This document shows positions 20,651 through 30,672 of a DNA stretch of 64,000 nucleotides, in pieces. The DNA comes from Oceaniglobus trochenteri (GTDB lineage: Bacteria > Pseudomonadota > Alphaproteobacteria > Rhodobacterales > Rhodobacteraceae). The notes under the pieces were generated by a model. The model was not told the origin of the DNA. It saw only the letters and a program-made list of their open reading frames with translations, and ran no database searches. Both the position numbers and the translations under genes were made by a program. The first letter of the stretch is position 1; the number at the start of each line of letters is the position of its first letter. The stretch spans positions 164,923 to 228,922 of the forward strand of contig NZ_JACNMM010000009.1 of NCBI RefSeq assembly GCF_020529025.1. The letters are read 5' to 3'.

Positions 20651-20679
20651 TTGATTCTGGGACACCGAGACAGGATTAT
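20651..20679 (+). promoter_or_regulatory. Candidate promoter for chvI
   Basis: TTGATT and GATTAT boxes separated by 17 bp, 47 bp before the chvI start codon, in an AT-rich stretch. Each box matches the sigma-70 consensus at 4 of 6 positions. By-eye match. Confidence 0.35.
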
Positions 20680-20725
20680 GTTTGCAAAACAACAGAACAA
20701 TAATCGAGCAGCACAAGGAAAACCT

Positions 20726-21427
20726 ATGTCGAGGATCGCATTGGTGGACGACGACAGGAACATCCTGACGTCCGTGTCCATGACTCTTGAGGCCGAGGGT
20801 TTCGAGGTTGAAACCTACAACGACGGGCAGGCCGCGCTGGATGCCTTCAACAAAAGACTGCCGGACATGGCCGTGTTCGACATCAAGATGCCGCGCATGG
20901 ACGGGATGGACCTGTTGCAGCGCGTGCGCCAGAAAACCGCGATGCCCGTGATCTTCCTGACCTCGAAGGACGACGAGATCGACGAGGTTCTGGGCCTGCG
21001 CATGGGCGCCGACGACTATGTGAAAAAGCCGTTTTCCCAGCGTCTTCTGGTGGAACGCATCCGCGCCCTGCTGCGCCGCCAGGAGGTGATCTCGGGCGAT
21101 GACGTGACCGAGGCCGAGGCAAGCCAGGTCATGCAGCGCGGCGAATTGTCGATGGACCCGCTGCGCCATGCGGTGGTCTGGAAGGGCAAGGACGTATCGC
21201 TGACCGTGACCGAGTTCCTGCTGCTTCAGGCGCTGGCACAGCGCCCCGGTTTCGTGAAGTCGCGCGATCAGCTGATGGACGTGGCCTATGACGATCAGGT
21301 CTATGTCGACGACCGCACCATCGACAGCCATATCAAGCGGTTGCGCAAGAAGATGCGCAGCGTCGACAACGATTTCTCGGCTATCGAAACGCTTTACGGT
21401 ATCGGCTACCGCTACAACGAAGAGTAA
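20726..21427 (+). CDS. chvI: Response regulator ChvI (OmpR family)
   Basis: 233 residues from the ATG at 20726 with an AAGGA site upstream; an in-frame ATG at 20678 would add a low-complexity N-terminus and is less likely. The receiver domain has the acidic pocket DDD (8-10), phospho-acceptor Asp52 (FDIKMP) and Lys81 (TSKDD). The C-terminal winged helix carries the [15 protein letters not shown] and [15 protein letters not shown] signatures. ChvI proteins respond to acid or envelope stress in alphaproteobacteria. It is followed 3 bp later by its kinase. Confidence 0.93.
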   Translation: MSRIALVDDDRNILTSVSMTLEAEGFEVETYNDGQAALDAFNKRLPDMAVFDIKMPRMDGMDLLQRVRQKTAMPVIFLTSKDDEIDEVLGLRMGADDYVKKPFSQRLLVERIRALLRRQEVISGDDVTEAEASQVMQRGELSMDPLRHAVVWKGKDVSLTVTEFLLLQALAQRPGFVKSRDQLMDVAYDDQVYVDDRTIDSHIKRLRKKMRSVDNDFSAIETLYGIGYRYNEE

Positions 21428-21430
21428 GCA

Positions 21431-23131
21431 ATGACGATGGCGTCGGGGATCGAGGTGGGCAAGGCAGGCAAGCAGCGCGGCGTTGTTCTGGGCGAGGACT
21501 GGACCAGCCCCGGCGCGGCCGTGGAGCAGGAGTTGCGCGATCGCCGCCAGAAACGCGGCCTGATCTCGATCAACCGTTCGCCGCTGGCGCGCAAGATCAT
21601 CACCTTCAACCTGCTGGCGATCCTGGTTCTGGTGGCGGGGGTGCTTTATCTGAACCCCTTCCGCGACAGCCTTGTCGTGCAGCGCGAGGCATCCCTGGTC
21701 ACCGAGGCCGGGCTGGTGGCCGATGTCTTTGCCGCGCGCATGGCCCGCGATGGCACGCCTGATACCGAAGCGGTGCTGGGCGATCTGAGCTTTGCCAATT
21801 CGAACGAGATTTTCGTCTATGACGCCACCGGTGCGCTGATTGGCTCCACCATAGGGATCGAACGGACACGGCCCGAAACCTTCGCCCAGATCGACGCCGG
21901 GGAAGGGCGCACGATCATCACCGATTTCCTGAATTCCATCTGGGAAGGGCTTTCCGCCGTTTTCGCCGCGCGCAACGGCGATACCCCCGCCGCCGATTTC
22001 GAGGCGCAGGCCCGCCCCCTTGTCGAACGGACGCTGAGCGGAGCCGCCCAGGTGAACACCGGGGTCGATGCCAATGGCGGGGCGGTGTTCGCCGTCACCA
22101 GCCCGATCCGCCAGGGCGGCGATGTGGTGGGCGTGGTGGCCATCACCAGCGCCGCGGGCGAGATTGACCGCCTGGTGCGCGAAGAGCGCGAACAGGTGCT
22201 GCAGATGTTCGTCATCGCCATCCTTGTTTCCATCGGGCTGAGCCTGGTTCTGGCCTCGACCATTGCCAATCCCCTGTCCGATCTGGCGGCGGCGGCGGAA
22301 ATCGGGCGTGACCGCAATTCGAAAACGGTCAAGCCCAGCCGCGTGCGCATTCCCGATCTGACGGCCCGCCCGGATGAGATTGGCCGCCTGTCCGGTGCCC
22401 TGCGCGGCATGGTCGCCGCACTTTACGACCGGATCGATGCGAATGAACAGTTCGCCGCCGATGTCGCCCACGAAATCAAGAACCCGCTGGCCTCGTTGCG
22501 CTCGGCGGTGGGCAGCCTGCGGTTCGTCAAGAAAGACGAACAGCGCGAACGCCTTCTGGACGTGATCGACCATGACGTGCGCCGCCTTGACCGTCTGGTC
22601 AGCGACATTTCCAACGCCTCGCGGCTGGACAGCGAGCTGGTCAAGGAAGAGGAAGAAAGCTTCGATCTTCTGAACATGCTGGGCAACCTGACCGAGTATC
22701 TGGGCCAGGATGCCAAGAGCAAGGGGGTCGAGTTCATCTCGGACCTGCCGACCGATCCGATCATCATCGACGGGCTGGAAAGCCGGCTGGCGCAGGTCTT
22801 CGTGAACCTGATCACCAATGCCGTTTCCTTCTGCGAAGACGGCGACGCCATCCGCGTCTGGGCCCGCAAGCGTGAAAACCGGGTGCTGATCGTGGTCGAG
22901 GATACCGGCCCCGGCATCCCCGAATCGGCGCTGAGCAAGGTGTTCAACCGCTTCTATTCCGAACGCCCGGAAGGTCAGTTCGGCAACAACTCGGGCCTCG
23001 GCCTCGCCATCTCCAAGCAGATCGTCGAGGCTCATGGCGGCGTGATCTGGGCCGAGAACATCCGCCCGACCGATGCCGACGTCACCTCGGATCCGCTGGG
23101 CGCGCGCTTTGTCGTGGGTCTGCCGGTGTGA
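21431..23131 (+). CDS. chvG: Sensor histidine kinase ChvG
   Basis: 566 residues. A cytoplasmic N-terminus (about 1-55) precedes TM1 (about 56-75), a periplasmic sensor domain of about 180 residues, TM2 (about 257-280) and a HAMP linker. HisKA follows, with phospho-acceptor His347 in DVAHEIKNP, and HATPase has N (NLITNA), G1 (EDTGPGIP) and G2 (NSGLGLAIS) boxes. In rhizobia and Agrobacterium ChvG is held off by periplasmic ExoR; no ExoR gene is in this window. The stop overlaps the hprK GTG start. Confidence 0.93.
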   Translation: MTMASGIEVGKAGKQRGVVLGEDWTSPGAAVEQELRDRRQKRGLISINRSPLARKIITFNLLAILVLVAGVLYLNPFRDSLVVQREASLVTEAGLVADVFAARMARDGTPDTEAVLGDLSFANSNEIFVYDATGALIGSTIGIERTRPETFAQIDAGEGRTIITDFLNSIWEGLSAVFAARNGDTPAADFEAQARPLVERTLSGAAQVNTGVDANGGAVFAVTSPIRQGGDVVGVVAITSAAGEIDRLVREEREQVLQMFVIAILVSIGLSLVLASTIANPLSDLAAAAEIGRDRNSKTVKPSRVRIPDLTARPDEIGRLSGALRGMVAALYDRIDANEQFAADVAHEIKNPLASLRSAVGSLRFVKKDEQRERLLDVIDHDVRRLDRLVSDISNASRLDSELVKEEEESFDLLNMLGNLTEYLGQDAKSKGVEFISDLPTDPIIIDGLESRLAQVFVNLITNAVSFCEDGDAIRVWARKRENRVLIVVEDTGPGIPESALSKVFNRFYSERPEGQFGNNSGLGLAISKQIVEAHGGVIWAENIRPTDADVTSDPLGARFVVGLPV

Positions 23132-23574
23132 CACCGGCACCGGACGGCGGAACGGCCGTTGTCCATGGCACGACCGTGGCCCTGAACGGGCATGCCGTGC
23201 TGATCACGGGCGCGGCCGGGTCGGGCAAATCTGCGCTGGCGCTGTGGATGATGGCCTTCGGCTGTCATCTTGTCGCCGATGACCGGACCGAGGTTTCGCT
23301 GCGCCACGGCCAGCTTTACGCCCGCGCCCCCAATAGCCTTCCCCCTCTGATCGAAGCGCGGGGTATCGGCCTTCTGCCCGCCACGCTTGCAGGGGGCAGC
23401 CGGTTGATCGTCGTTGCCGACCTTGATATCGGGCCCACCGACCGCCTGCCGCCGCCGCGCGCCACGACGCTTGTCGGGTGCGAAATTCCGCTTGTTGCGG
23501 GGCAGGGTTGTGCGCATCTTGCGCCCGCGTTGCTGCAAATTCTGAAAACCGGACAGGTGCCGTCTCATGACTGA
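23128..23574 (+). CDS. hprK: HPr kinase/phosphorylase, short alphaproteobacterial form
   Basis: 148 residues from a GTG overlapping the chvG stop. Only the catalytic domain is present: Walker A GAAGSGKS (28-35) and the ADDR motif. The N-terminal regulatory domain of the ~310-residue Firmicute enzyme is absent, as usual in this class. It phosphorylates a serine of HPr. Its substrate gene ptsH is four genes downstream; the 8-bp overlap with rapZ indicates an operon. Confidence 0.9.
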   Translation: MTPAPDGGTAVVHGTTVALNGHAVLITGAAGSGKSALALWMMAFGCHLVADDRTEVSLRHGQLYARAPNSLPPLIEARGIGLLPATLAGGSRLIVVADLDIGPTDRLPPPRATTLVGCEIPLVAGQGCAHLAPALLQILKTGQVPSHD

Positions 23575-24484
23575 CTCCCGCTCTCCGATCCCGCCCGATG
23601 GCCCTGCGCGGATCGTCCTGATCACCGGCCCCTCGGGGGCGGGGCGGTCGACCGCGATCAACGCGCTCGAGGACATGGGGTTCGAGGCGATCGACAACCT
23701 GCCTCTCTCGCTGCTGCCCCGGCTTCTGGACGGCGCGCCGCCCAGCCGCCCCTTGGCGCTGGGGCTGGATGCCCGCAACCGCGACTTTTCAACCAGTGGC
23801 CTGATCGAGGTGATCGATCGGATCGCGGCCACCCCGGGCCTCAGGGCCGACGTGCTGTTCCTGGATGCCAGCGCCGAGGTGCTGCAGCGGCGCTATTCCG
23901 AAACCCGCCGCCGCCACCCCCTGGCCCCCGCTGAAACCCCCGAGGTCGGGATCGCCCGCGAGGCCGATCTTCTGGCGCCGATCCGGGCGCGTTCGGACAT
24001 CGTGATCGACACCTCGGAACTAAGCCCCCATGACCTGCGGGCGGAACTGGCCATGTGGTTCGACGGCGCCTCGGGTAGCGGGCTGGCGGTTTCGGTCCAG
24101 TCGTTCTCCTACAAGCGCGGTCTGCCGCGAGGGGTGGACATGGTGTTTGACGTGCGCTTCCTGCGCAATCCCTACTGGGAGCCCGAGCTGCGCCCCCTGA
24201 ACGGGACCGACCCCGCCGTCGCCGCCTATGTGGCGGGCGATCCGCTTTATGGCGAGGTTTTCGCCCGGGTGCGCGACCTGCTGCTGACGCTGTTGCCTGC
24301 CTACCGCGAAGAGGGTAAGACGCACCTTGCGATTGGCTTCGGGTGTACGGGGGGGCAGCACCGGTCGGTCGCGGTGGCCGAGCATATGGCGAAAGCCCTT
24401 GCAGAGGCAGATTGGCAGGTGTCAACTCGGCACCGGGAAATGGAGCGACGGGCCGCTCTTACGACGGGCACCAGACAGGTTTGA
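23567..24484 (+). CDS. rapZ: RNase adapter / nucleotide-binding protein RapZ (YvcJ family)
   Basis: 305 residues. The N-terminal Walker A-type motif GPSGAGRST and the [14 protein letters not shown] segment define the family. The C-terminal domain has [22 protein letters not shown] and [17 protein letters not shown], which forms the phosphosugar-binding site in E. coli RapZ. In E. coli it directs RNase E to the GlmZ sRNA; the target in alphaproteobacteria is not settled. Located within the PTS cluster. Confidence 0.93.
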   Translation: MTDSRSPIPPDGPARIVLITGPSGAGRSTAINALEDMGFEAIDNLPLSLLPRLLDGAPPSRPLALGLDARNRDFSTSGLIEVIDRIAATPGLRADVLFLDASAEVLQRRYSETRRRHPLAPAETPEVGIAREADLLAPIRARSDIVIDTSELSPHDLRAELAMWFDGASGSGLAVSVQSFSYKRGLPRGVDMVFDVRFLRNPYWEPELRPLNGTDPAVAAYVAGDPLYGEVFARVRDLLLTLLPAYREEGKTHLAIGFGCTGGQHRSVAVAEHMAKALAEADWQVSTRHREMERRAALTTGTRQV

Positions 24485-24524
24485 CGTCGCGGACCGCAGA
24501 AAACCGGCCAACGTGGGGCCGGGA

Positions 24525-24941
24525 ATGGGGTGTATTCGGTTGATCGGCATCGTGATCGTTGCACATGGCGGGCTTGCGGCCGAGTTTCTGGCTGCCGTCG
24601 AACATGTGGTGGGCAAGCAGACCGGCATGATGGCCATTTCGATCGGCCCGAACGACGACCGCAGCGCCAAGCAGGATGAAATCTGTGCCGCCGCCGACGA
24701 TGTGGATGTCGGCGATGGCGTGGTCGTCGCGACCGACATGTTCGGCGGATCGCCCAGCAACCTTTCCCTTTGCGCCTGCCGCCCGGTCGACCGGCAAATC
24801 ATCTACGGAGCGAACCTGCCGATGCTGATCAAGCTGGCCAAGTCACGCCAGCAATCGGTGCCCGATGCCGTGCGCATGGCGCTGACGGCGGGGCGAAAAT
24901 ACATTGATGCTTTCGACGTGCCCGGGGAGGACACAGAATGA
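24525..24941 (+). CDS. PTS EIIA component, mannose (EIIA-Man/PtsM) type
   Basis: 138 residues from the ATG at 24525. A TTG at 24540 would give the more usual MIGIVIVAHGG start and 133 residues, so the start is uncertain. The phosphoryl-accepting His lies in the IVIVAHGGLA loop (His14, or His9 from TTG), and the TDMFGGSPSN segment is the conserved EIIA-Man loop. No EIIB or EIIC is adjacent, so it is presumably regulatory rather than for sugar uptake. Stop overlaps ptsH by 4 bp. Confidence 0.88.
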   Translation: MGCIRLIGIVIVAHGGLAAEFLAAVEHVVGKQTGMMAISIGPNDDRSAKQDEICAAADDVDVGDGVVVATDMFGGSPSNLSLCACRPVDRQIIYGANLPMLIKLAKSRQQSVPDAVRMALTAGRKYIDAFDVPGEDTE

Positions 24942-25216
24942 CCGCGACCGTAACCCGCAAGCTGAAGATCGTGAACGAGAAGGGGCTGCATGCGCGCGCC
25001 TCGGCCCGTCTGGTCGAAGTCGTCGAACAGCATGACGCCCGCGCCGCCGTTTCCAAGGACGGGCTGAGCGCGGCCGGCGACAGCATCATGGGGCTTTTGA
25101 TGTTGGCAGCTTCCAGGGGAACCTATATCGAGGTTCAGACCAGCGGCCCCGAGGCAGATCAACTGGCCGATGCGATAGAAACACTTGTGGCCAGCCGCTT
25201 TGGGGAAGACATGTAG
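24938..25216 (+). CDS. ptsH: Phosphocarrier protein HPr
   Basis: 92 residues. The catalytic His18 sits in NEKGLHARASARLV. The regulatory Ser49 is in GDSIMGLLML, the residue HprK would phosphorylate. HPr receives phosphate from EI-Ntr (not in this window) and passes it to EIIA-type proteins. With hprK upstream, both His and Ser phosphorylation are expected, forming a metabolic switch linked by position to ChvG/ChvI. Confidence 0.95.
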   Translation: MTATVTRKLKIVNEKGLHARASARLVEVVEQHDARAAVSKDGLSAAGDSIMGLLMLAASRGTYIEVQTSGPEADQLADAIETLVASRFGEDM

Positions 25217-25249
25217 CGCCCCGGCGAGGGCCGGGAAAGGCGCCGCAGG

Positions 25250-26173
25250 GTGGCACATCCTCCGACAGACCGCAGCCTGAGCGACAGCGACGCCGCGCCG
25301 ATGGTGCGCCCCGGCGTGGGGCAGGGCGATGGCGGCAACCTGGCCGATCAGCCCTATGACCGGCGCCGCCTGTCCTATGCGGGCACCTTCACCAATCCCT
25401 GGCAGTCGCGCACCATCCAGACCATGGAGTTTCTGACCGGCAAACTGCGCCTGCTGCGCCTGATTCGCCGGTTCGAGGCGATGGGCGTGCCCCATGGCCA
25501 GGGTTTCTGGGCCCAGGCCCTTGACGTCATGGGCATCGACCTTGCTACGCCGCGCGGCGAGATTTCCCGCATCCCGGCCACCGGCCCGCTGGTCATCACC
25601 GCCAACCACCCGCACGGACTGGTCGATGGCATGGTCCTGGCCGAACTGGTGGGCCGGGTGCGCCAAGACTACAAGATCCTCACCCGGTCGCTGTTGACCG
25701 GGGTGGGCGAGATCGAACAGTTCATGATCCCGGTGCCCTTCCCCCACGAGGCGGATTCGCTTCAGCAGAACCTGGCGATGCGCAAGCGGGCCATGGCCCA
25801 TCTTGCCGATGGCGGGGTGATCGTGCTGTTCCCCTCGGGCGTCGTCGCCTCTTCGGCCTCGCTTTTCGGTCCGGCGGTCGAGGCCGAGTGGAACCCCTTT
25901 ACCGCCAAGATGATCGCGCGCTCGGGGGCGACGGTGGTGCCGGTCTATTTTCCGGGGCAGAATTCGCGCTGGTACCAGATGGCAAACCGGGTTTCGGCCA
26001 CCCTGCGCCAAGGGCTTTTACTGCACGAGGTGGTGCATGCGCTGAACAAGCCCCAGGCGCCGCGCGTGGGCCTGCCGATTTCGCCCGAAGAAATGCAGCC
26101 CTTCGCGGCAAGGCCCCGGCAGTTCATGGCCTGGCTGCGCGAACGCACGCTGGCCCTGCGCGACGGCGGCTGA
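25250..26173 (+). CDS. Lysophospholipid acyltransferase family protein (PlsC-like)
   Basis: 307 residues from a GTG at 25250, 33 bp after ptsH. The acyltransferase motif appears as TANHPHGLVDG (about residues 115-125), the variant seen in glycerolipid acyltransferases with H-x5-D rather than H-x4-D. An FPSGVVASS block corresponds to motif III. The N-terminal 40 residues look disordered. It probably acylates a lysophospholipid or related lipid at the inner membrane; the substrate is unknown. Confidence 0.8.
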   Translation: MAHPPTDRSLSDSDAAPMVRPGVGQGDGGNLADQPYDRRRLSYAGTFTNPWQSRTIQTMEFLTGKLRLLRLIRRFEAMGVPHGQGFWAQALDVMGIDLATPRGEISRIPATGPLVITANHPHGLVDGMVLAELVGRVRQDYKILTRSLLTGVGEIEQFMIPVPFPHEADSLQQNLAMRKRAMAHLADGGVIVLFPSGVVASSASLFGPAVEAEWNPFTAKMIARSGATVVPVYFPGQNSRWYQMANRVSATLRQGLLLHEVVHALNKPQAPRVGLPISPEEMQPFAARPRQFMAWLRERTLALRDGG

Positions 26174-26261
26174 TTTGCCGTCGGTGCAGGCCTTTTACAG
26201 AAGTAGGTGACCACGCCGCCGCAGCCTGCGAAACCGCAGCACGCTGGCGCGCGTCAATCCG

Positions 26262-26852
<591 letters not shown>

Positions 26853-26980
26853 GGCGGCTCCTTGGTGGCAGGGATGTCGGGGCGCGGATAGCGTGGTGAT
26901 ACAGGGGCGCCCGGTGTTCGGGTAGGTTTCTATTTTAATCACCCGCGCGGCGGATACAAGGCATGGTGGTGTCTGGCGGC

Positions 26981-27874
26981 CTAACGCGGCAGAACGGCGG
27001 CCCTGCGGCGCCGGTCGCGGGTGGCCAGAACCACGCCCCCCGCCACGATGACACCGGCCCCCAGAAACGAAACCCCGTCGGGAATCACGTCGTAGATGGC
27101 AAAATCGTACAGCGTGGCAAACAACAGCGTGCCATAGCTGAAGGGCGCCACGAAACTGGCCTCGGCGCGGGCCATGGCGTTGATGAACAGCGTCTGCGCA
27201 CAGGCCATCAGCATGCCGATGGCGGCAAGGGCGATCCACTGTTGCAGGTTGGGCATCTGCCAGAAGGCCAGTACCGCGAGGGTGGAAATGCCAAGGCCGA
27301 TCGCGTTGTTGATCAGCAGGATCTGGAACGGCGCTTCCTTGCCGCTCAGCCGCTTGATGCAGACGATCTCGACCCCCATGATCGCCGCGGCCCCCAGCGC
27401 CAGAAGGGCGCCGGGCTGGATCACCCCTGCGCCGGGGCGCAGCAGGATCACCGCGCCGACAAAGGCGATGCCCGCAGCACTCCACCGCACCGGGCCCACC
27501 TTTTCCCCCAGCAGGGGGATGGCCAGCACCATGGCGAAGACCGGGTTCAGAAAGGAAATCGCGGTGGCGTCCGACAGCGGGATGAAAGCCACCGCCGCGA
27601 ACATCAGCGTCACGCCGCCCCAGCCGAACAGCGACCGTGCGGTGTGCAGCGGCAGATCGGGCGCTTCGATCCGGGGGCGCACCACGGCGGCAATGCTCAG
27701 CAGTGCCAGGAAGGCAAAGAGAAACCGCCCGTTGCTCACCTGAAGCGGATGGAGCGGCGCCCCCAGGCTGCCGGTGCCGATCGCCTTGGCCAGAACGGTT
27801 GTCCCGGCGATAAAGGCGGTGGCCATCAGCATCAGGGCAACGGCAAGGGCGGGGTTGGGGGTGCGCGGTATCAT
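26981..27874 (-). CDS. EamA/DMT family transporter
   Basis: 297 residues from the ATG at 27874 (MIPRTPNPALAV). A 27-residue longer frame is unlikely. It has ten hydrophobic helices in two EamA repeats, each with the usual F-NPVFAM or AP-SYG motif (FLNPVFAMVLAIPLLGE in the first repeat). The drug/metabolite transporter superfamily exports diverse metabolites, and the substrate is not assignable. Divergent from argD. Confidence 0.85.
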   Translation of the reverse strand: MIPRTPNPALAVALMLMATAFIAGTTVLAKAIGTGSLGAPLHPLQVSNGRFLFAFLALLSIAAVVRPRIEAPDLPLHTARSLFGWGGVTLMFAAVAFIPLSDATAISFLNPVFAMVLAIPLLGEKVGPVRWSAAGIAFVGAVILLRPGAGVIQPGALLALGAAAIMGVEIVCIKRLSGKEAPFQILLINNAIGLGISTLAVLAFWQMPNLQQWIALAAIGMLMACAQTLFINAMARAEASFVAPFSYGTLLFATLYDFAIYDVIPDGVSFLGAGVIVAGGVVLATRDRRRRAAVLPR

Positions 27875-28058
27875 CCGCGATGTCTGCGCCGCCGCGCGCC
27901 CGGGGGCAAGGGGCGAAGTTTGCGCTTCACAAGCCGCGGTGGCGCCGCTATGCAAATGCGCATGAGCCTTTTTGTCCAGATCACCCTCCGACGCCGACGC
28001 TGATCCCGATTTTCGGGTGTACTTCGGTGCGCCCTGCGCTCAGACTTTCCGCAAATTG

Positions 28059-28087
28059 TTGACAGCCCCCTGCCGAACGGCCACCAA
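28059..28087 (+). promoter_or_regulatory. Possible promoter for argD
   Basis: A perfect TTGACA -35 box at 28059-28064, but the -10 at 17-bp spacing (CACCAA) is poor. The argD start codon is about 30 bp further on, with an AAGG ribosome site. Low confidence. Confidence 0.3.
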
Positions 28088-28117
28088 AAGGGGCGTCTTG
28101 CCTGAAGGATTTATCCG

Positions 28118-29299
28118 ATGATCCCCTCGATTCTGCCGACCTACAACCGTGCGCCCCTGTCCTTCCAGAAGGGCGAAGGCGCCTGGCTGACCGAGGCGGA
28201 CGGCACCCGATACCTCGATCTTGGGGCAGGCATCGCCGTGAATGCCCTGGGCCACGCCAACCCCGACCTGGTGGCGGCCCTGACCGAACAGGCAAATGCG
28301 CTCTGGCATGTCAGCAACCTCTACAACATCCCCGCCCAGCAGAAGCTGGCCGACCTGCTGGTCGAACACACCTTCGCCGACACCGCCTTCTTCACCAACT
28401 CGGGGACCGAGGCCTGCGAACTGGCGGTGAAAATGGCGCGCAAGCATTTCCACGATGCCGGGCAGCCGGAAAGAACCGACATCATCACCTTCACCGGCTC
28501 GTTCCATGGCCGGTCCTCCGCCGGCATCGCCGCCGCGGCGTCGGAAAAGATGACCAAGGGCTTCGGCCCGCTGCTGCCCGGTTTCGTGAACCTGCCCTTC
28601 GGCGATCACGAAGCGCTCAGCAATGCCATCACCGACACCACCGCCGCCATCCTGATCGAACCGATCCAGGGCGAAGGCGGCATCCGCCCGGTGCCCGATC
28701 AGTGCCTCAAGGGCCTGCGCGACCGTTGCAACTACCACGGCATCCTGCTGATCTTCGACGAGGTGCAATGCGGCATGGGGCGCACGGGCAAGCTTTTCGC
28801 CCATGAATGGGCCGGGATCGCACCGGATATCATGATGGTCGCCAAGGGCATCGGCGGCGGCTTTCCCCTGGGGGCGGTGCTGGCCACCGAAAAGGCCGCC
28901 AGCGGCATGACCGCCGGCTCGCACGGGTCCACCTATGGCGGCAACCCGCTGGCCTGCGCCGTGGGCGCCCGGGTGATGGAGATCATGACCGACCCGGCCT
29001 TCCTCCCCGAGGTGAACCGCAAGGCGGGCCTGCTGCGCCAGGGGCTTGAATCCCTCGTGGCCTCGCACCCCGGCGTCTTCGAGGCGGTGCGCGGCAACGG
29101 GCTGATGCTGGGCCTGAAATGCATCGCAGCCAACACCGACGTGGTGGCCGCCGGCTATGGTGAGCACCTGCTGACCGTGCCCGCCGCCGACAACGTGGTG
29201 CGTCTGCTTCCGCCGCTCACCCTGACCGATGCCGACATCTCCGAGGCGCTGGCGCGTCTCGATCGCGCGGCCGCCAAGGTGCAGGCCTCCGAGTCCTGA
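28118..29299 (+). CDS. argD: Acetylornithine aminotransferase (class III, PLP-dependent)
   Basis: 393 residues. It has the full class III fold: [15 protein letters not shown] (phosphate/PLP binding), [19 protein letters not shown] (Asp contacting the PLP ring nitrogen) and the PLP Schiff-base Lys in [15 protein letters not shown]. It makes N-acetylornithine, and may also act in lysine synthesis as DapC. The downstream argF supports the arginine role. An element with a strong hairpin lies between the two genes. Confidence 0.93.
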   Translation: MIPSILPTYNRAPLSFQKGEGAWLTEADGTRYLDLGAGIAVNALGHANPDLVAALTEQANALWHVSNLYNIPAQQKLADLLVEHTFADTAFFTNSGTEACELAVKMARKHFHDAGQPERTDIITFTGSFHGRSSAGIAAAASEKMTKGFGPLLPGFVNLPFGDHEALSNAITDTTAAILIEPIQGEGGIRPVPDQCLKGLRDRCNYHGILLIFDEVQCGMGRTGKLFAHEWAGIAPDIMMVAKGIGGGFPLGAVLATEKAASGMTAGSHGSTYGGNPLACAVGARVMEIMTDPAFLPEVNRKAGLLRQGLESLVASHPGVFEAVRGNGLMLGLKCIAANTDVVAAGYGEHLLTVPAADNVVRLLPPLTLTDADISEALARLDRAAAKVQASES

Positions 29300-29310
29300 G
29301 CCACCCCTCC

Positions 29311-29361
29311 CATCTTTGGTCCAAAAATATCCTCGGGGGTCCGGGGGCAGAAAGCCCCCGG
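29311..29361 (-). repeat. Intergenic hairpin-plus-tail element, copy B (ACCAAAGAT subtype)
   Basis: Read on the minus strand: a perfect 8-bp stem with a 5-nt loop (CCGGGGGC arms, 29341-29361), then GGATATTTTTGG plus ACCAAAGATG (tail 29335-29311). It lies between co-directional argD and argF, so the hairpin-to-tail order runs against their transcription. On the plus strand the hairpin lies just upstream of the argF ribosome site. Confidence 0.62.
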
Positions 29362-29384
29362 CGCTCTCCACCAGGAGACATCGC

Positions 29385-30290
29385 ATGACACATTTTCTCG
29401 ACATCCACACGACCGACCCGGCCGCCCTGCGGCAGATCATCGATTCGGCGCAGGCCATGAAATCGGCGCGCAACGGCCAGCTGCGCGGCGCACCCGATGA
29501 CGAACAGCCCCTGGCGAACCACATGGTGGCGCTGATCTTCGAGAAACCCTCGACGCGCACGCGCGTCAGCTTCGATGTCGGGGTGCGCCAGATGGGCGGG
29601 CAGACCCTGGTGCTTTCGGGGGCCGACATGCAGCTGGGCCATGGCGAAACCATCGCCGATACGGCCCGCGTGCTCAGCCGCTATGTCGATCTGATCATGA
29701 TCCGCACCTTCGAGGAGCAGACCCTGCTGGACATGGCCGAATATGCCAGCGTGCCGGTAATCAACGGGCTGACCAACACCAGCCACCCCTGCCAGATCAT
29801 GGCCGACGTGATGACCTTCGAGGAGCACCGCGGCCCGATCAAGGGGCGCAAGGTTGTCTGGTCGGGGGATGGCAACAACGTCTTCGCCAGCTTTGCCCAT
29901 GCCGCGCAGCAGTTCGATTTCGACCTGGTCTTCACCGGGCCGCCGCCTCTTGACCCCGATCCGGCGCTGGCGGGCATGTATTCCACCGAACGCGATCCGC
30001 ACAAGGCGGTCGAGGGGGCCGACCTGGTGGTGACGGACACCTGGGTCAGCATGCACGATCCGCAAAGCGCGCGCGAACGCCGCCACAACCAGCTGCGCGG
30101 CTACCAGGTGAACGAAGCCCTGATGGCCAGGGCCAACCCCGACGCCCTGTTCATGCACTGCCTGCCCGCCCACCGCGAGGACGAGGCCACCAGTGCCGTC
30201 ATGGACGGCCCCAATTCGGTGATCTTCGACGAGGCCGAGAACCGCATGCATGCCCAGAAGGCGATCATGCGCTGGTGCCTCGGGGTTTGA
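29385..30290 (+). CDS. argF: Ornithine carbamoyltransferase
   Basis: 301 residues from the ATG at 29385, with a CAGGAG site. It transfers carbamoyl phosphate to ornithine to form citrulline. Motifs: [11 protein letters not shown] (carbamoyl phosphate site), [20 protein letters not shown] and [10 protein letters not shown] (catalytic Cys loop). Typical length. It is the second arginine gene after argD; a strong compound hairpin and repeat element follow. Confidence 0.96.
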   Translation: MTHFLDIHTTDPAALRQIIDSAQAMKSARNGQLRGAPDDEQPLANHMVALIFEKPSTRTRVSFDVGVRQMGGQTLVLSGADMQLGHGETIADTARVLSRYVDLIMIRTFEEQTLLDMAEYASVPVINGLTNTSHPCQIMADVMTFEEHRGPIKGRKVVWSGDGNNVFASFAHAAQQFDFDLVFTGPPPLDPDPALAGMYSTERDPHKAVEGADLVVTDTWVSMHDPQSARERRHNQLRGYQVNEALMARANPDALFMHCLPAHREDEATSAVMDGPNSVIFDEAENRMHAQKAIMRWCLGV

Positions 30291-30324
30291 TCCAAAGGCG
30301 CGCTGCGCGCATGCCATTCCCTTG

Positions 30325-30403
30325 CCGCCCTTCGGGCGGGCGCGCCCCTGCGGGCCAGGGCGCGCGGGGTTGGCCGGGGATGAGTATTTCAGGCAAGAAA
30401 GAG
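30325..30403 (+). repeat. Intergenic hairpin-plus-tail element, copy E (CAAGAAAGA subtype)
   Basis: Two perfect hairpins follow argF: CCGCCC-TTC-GGGCGG (30325-30339) and an 8-bp stem of GCGCGCCC (30340-30365). The tail GAGTATTTCAGG plus CAAGAAAGAG follows at 30382-30403. Direction matches argF transcription; the facing gene is convergent. Likely transcription-terminating region. Confidence 0.65.
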
Positions 30404-30434
30404 GGGGCATTGCCCGTTCCTCGCGCAGTGGAGG

Positions 30435-30659
30435 TTATTCCTGTGCGGCGGGTTTTGCCTTGAAGGGGGCCAGCAAGGCGCGGGCCCGTTCCTCGGCGCG
30501 GCGGACGCGCACGGCGGTAAGATAGGCCTCTTGCAGGGTCTGGGAGGAAGCGCCCAGCACTTCGCCCACCTGGTTGACGATGGTGGTGTCGCCGCTGGTT
30601 TCGGCGGCGGCCAGCGCTTCGAGGGCGAGTTCGTCGGCGAGGTCTTCGAGAAGCTGCAT
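30435..30659 (-). CDS. Small conserved-looking hypothetical protein
   Basis: 74 residues from the ATG at 30659, which has an AAGGAAA site at good spacing. It lies 13 bp downstream of the hrpB stop on the same strand. The protein is helical, acidic at the N-terminus (MQLLEDLADELALEAL) and basic in the second half (VRVRRAEERARAL). No signal peptide or known motif is seen. A longer frame through hrpB exists but is a shadow. Function unknown; probably expressed with hrpB. Confidence 0.6.
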   Translation of the reverse strand: MQLLEDLADELALEALAAAETSGDTTIVNQVGEVLGASSQTLQEAYLTAVRVRRAEERARALLAPFKAKPAAQE

Positions 30660-30672
30660 GTCGTTTCCTTGG

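Larger units (their letters stand above)
20390..20725. other. Divergent pckA / chvI regulatory gap (336 bp, no gene)
   Basis: No ORF with coding character was found. The gap holds the 5' leader of pckA, a pair of identical 13-bp repeats (20487-20520, listed separately), a CAATTT-N25-AAATTG inverted repeat (20580-20616), and a candidate chvI promoter. The chvI-proximal half is notably AT-rich relative to the surroundings. Confidence 0.7.
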
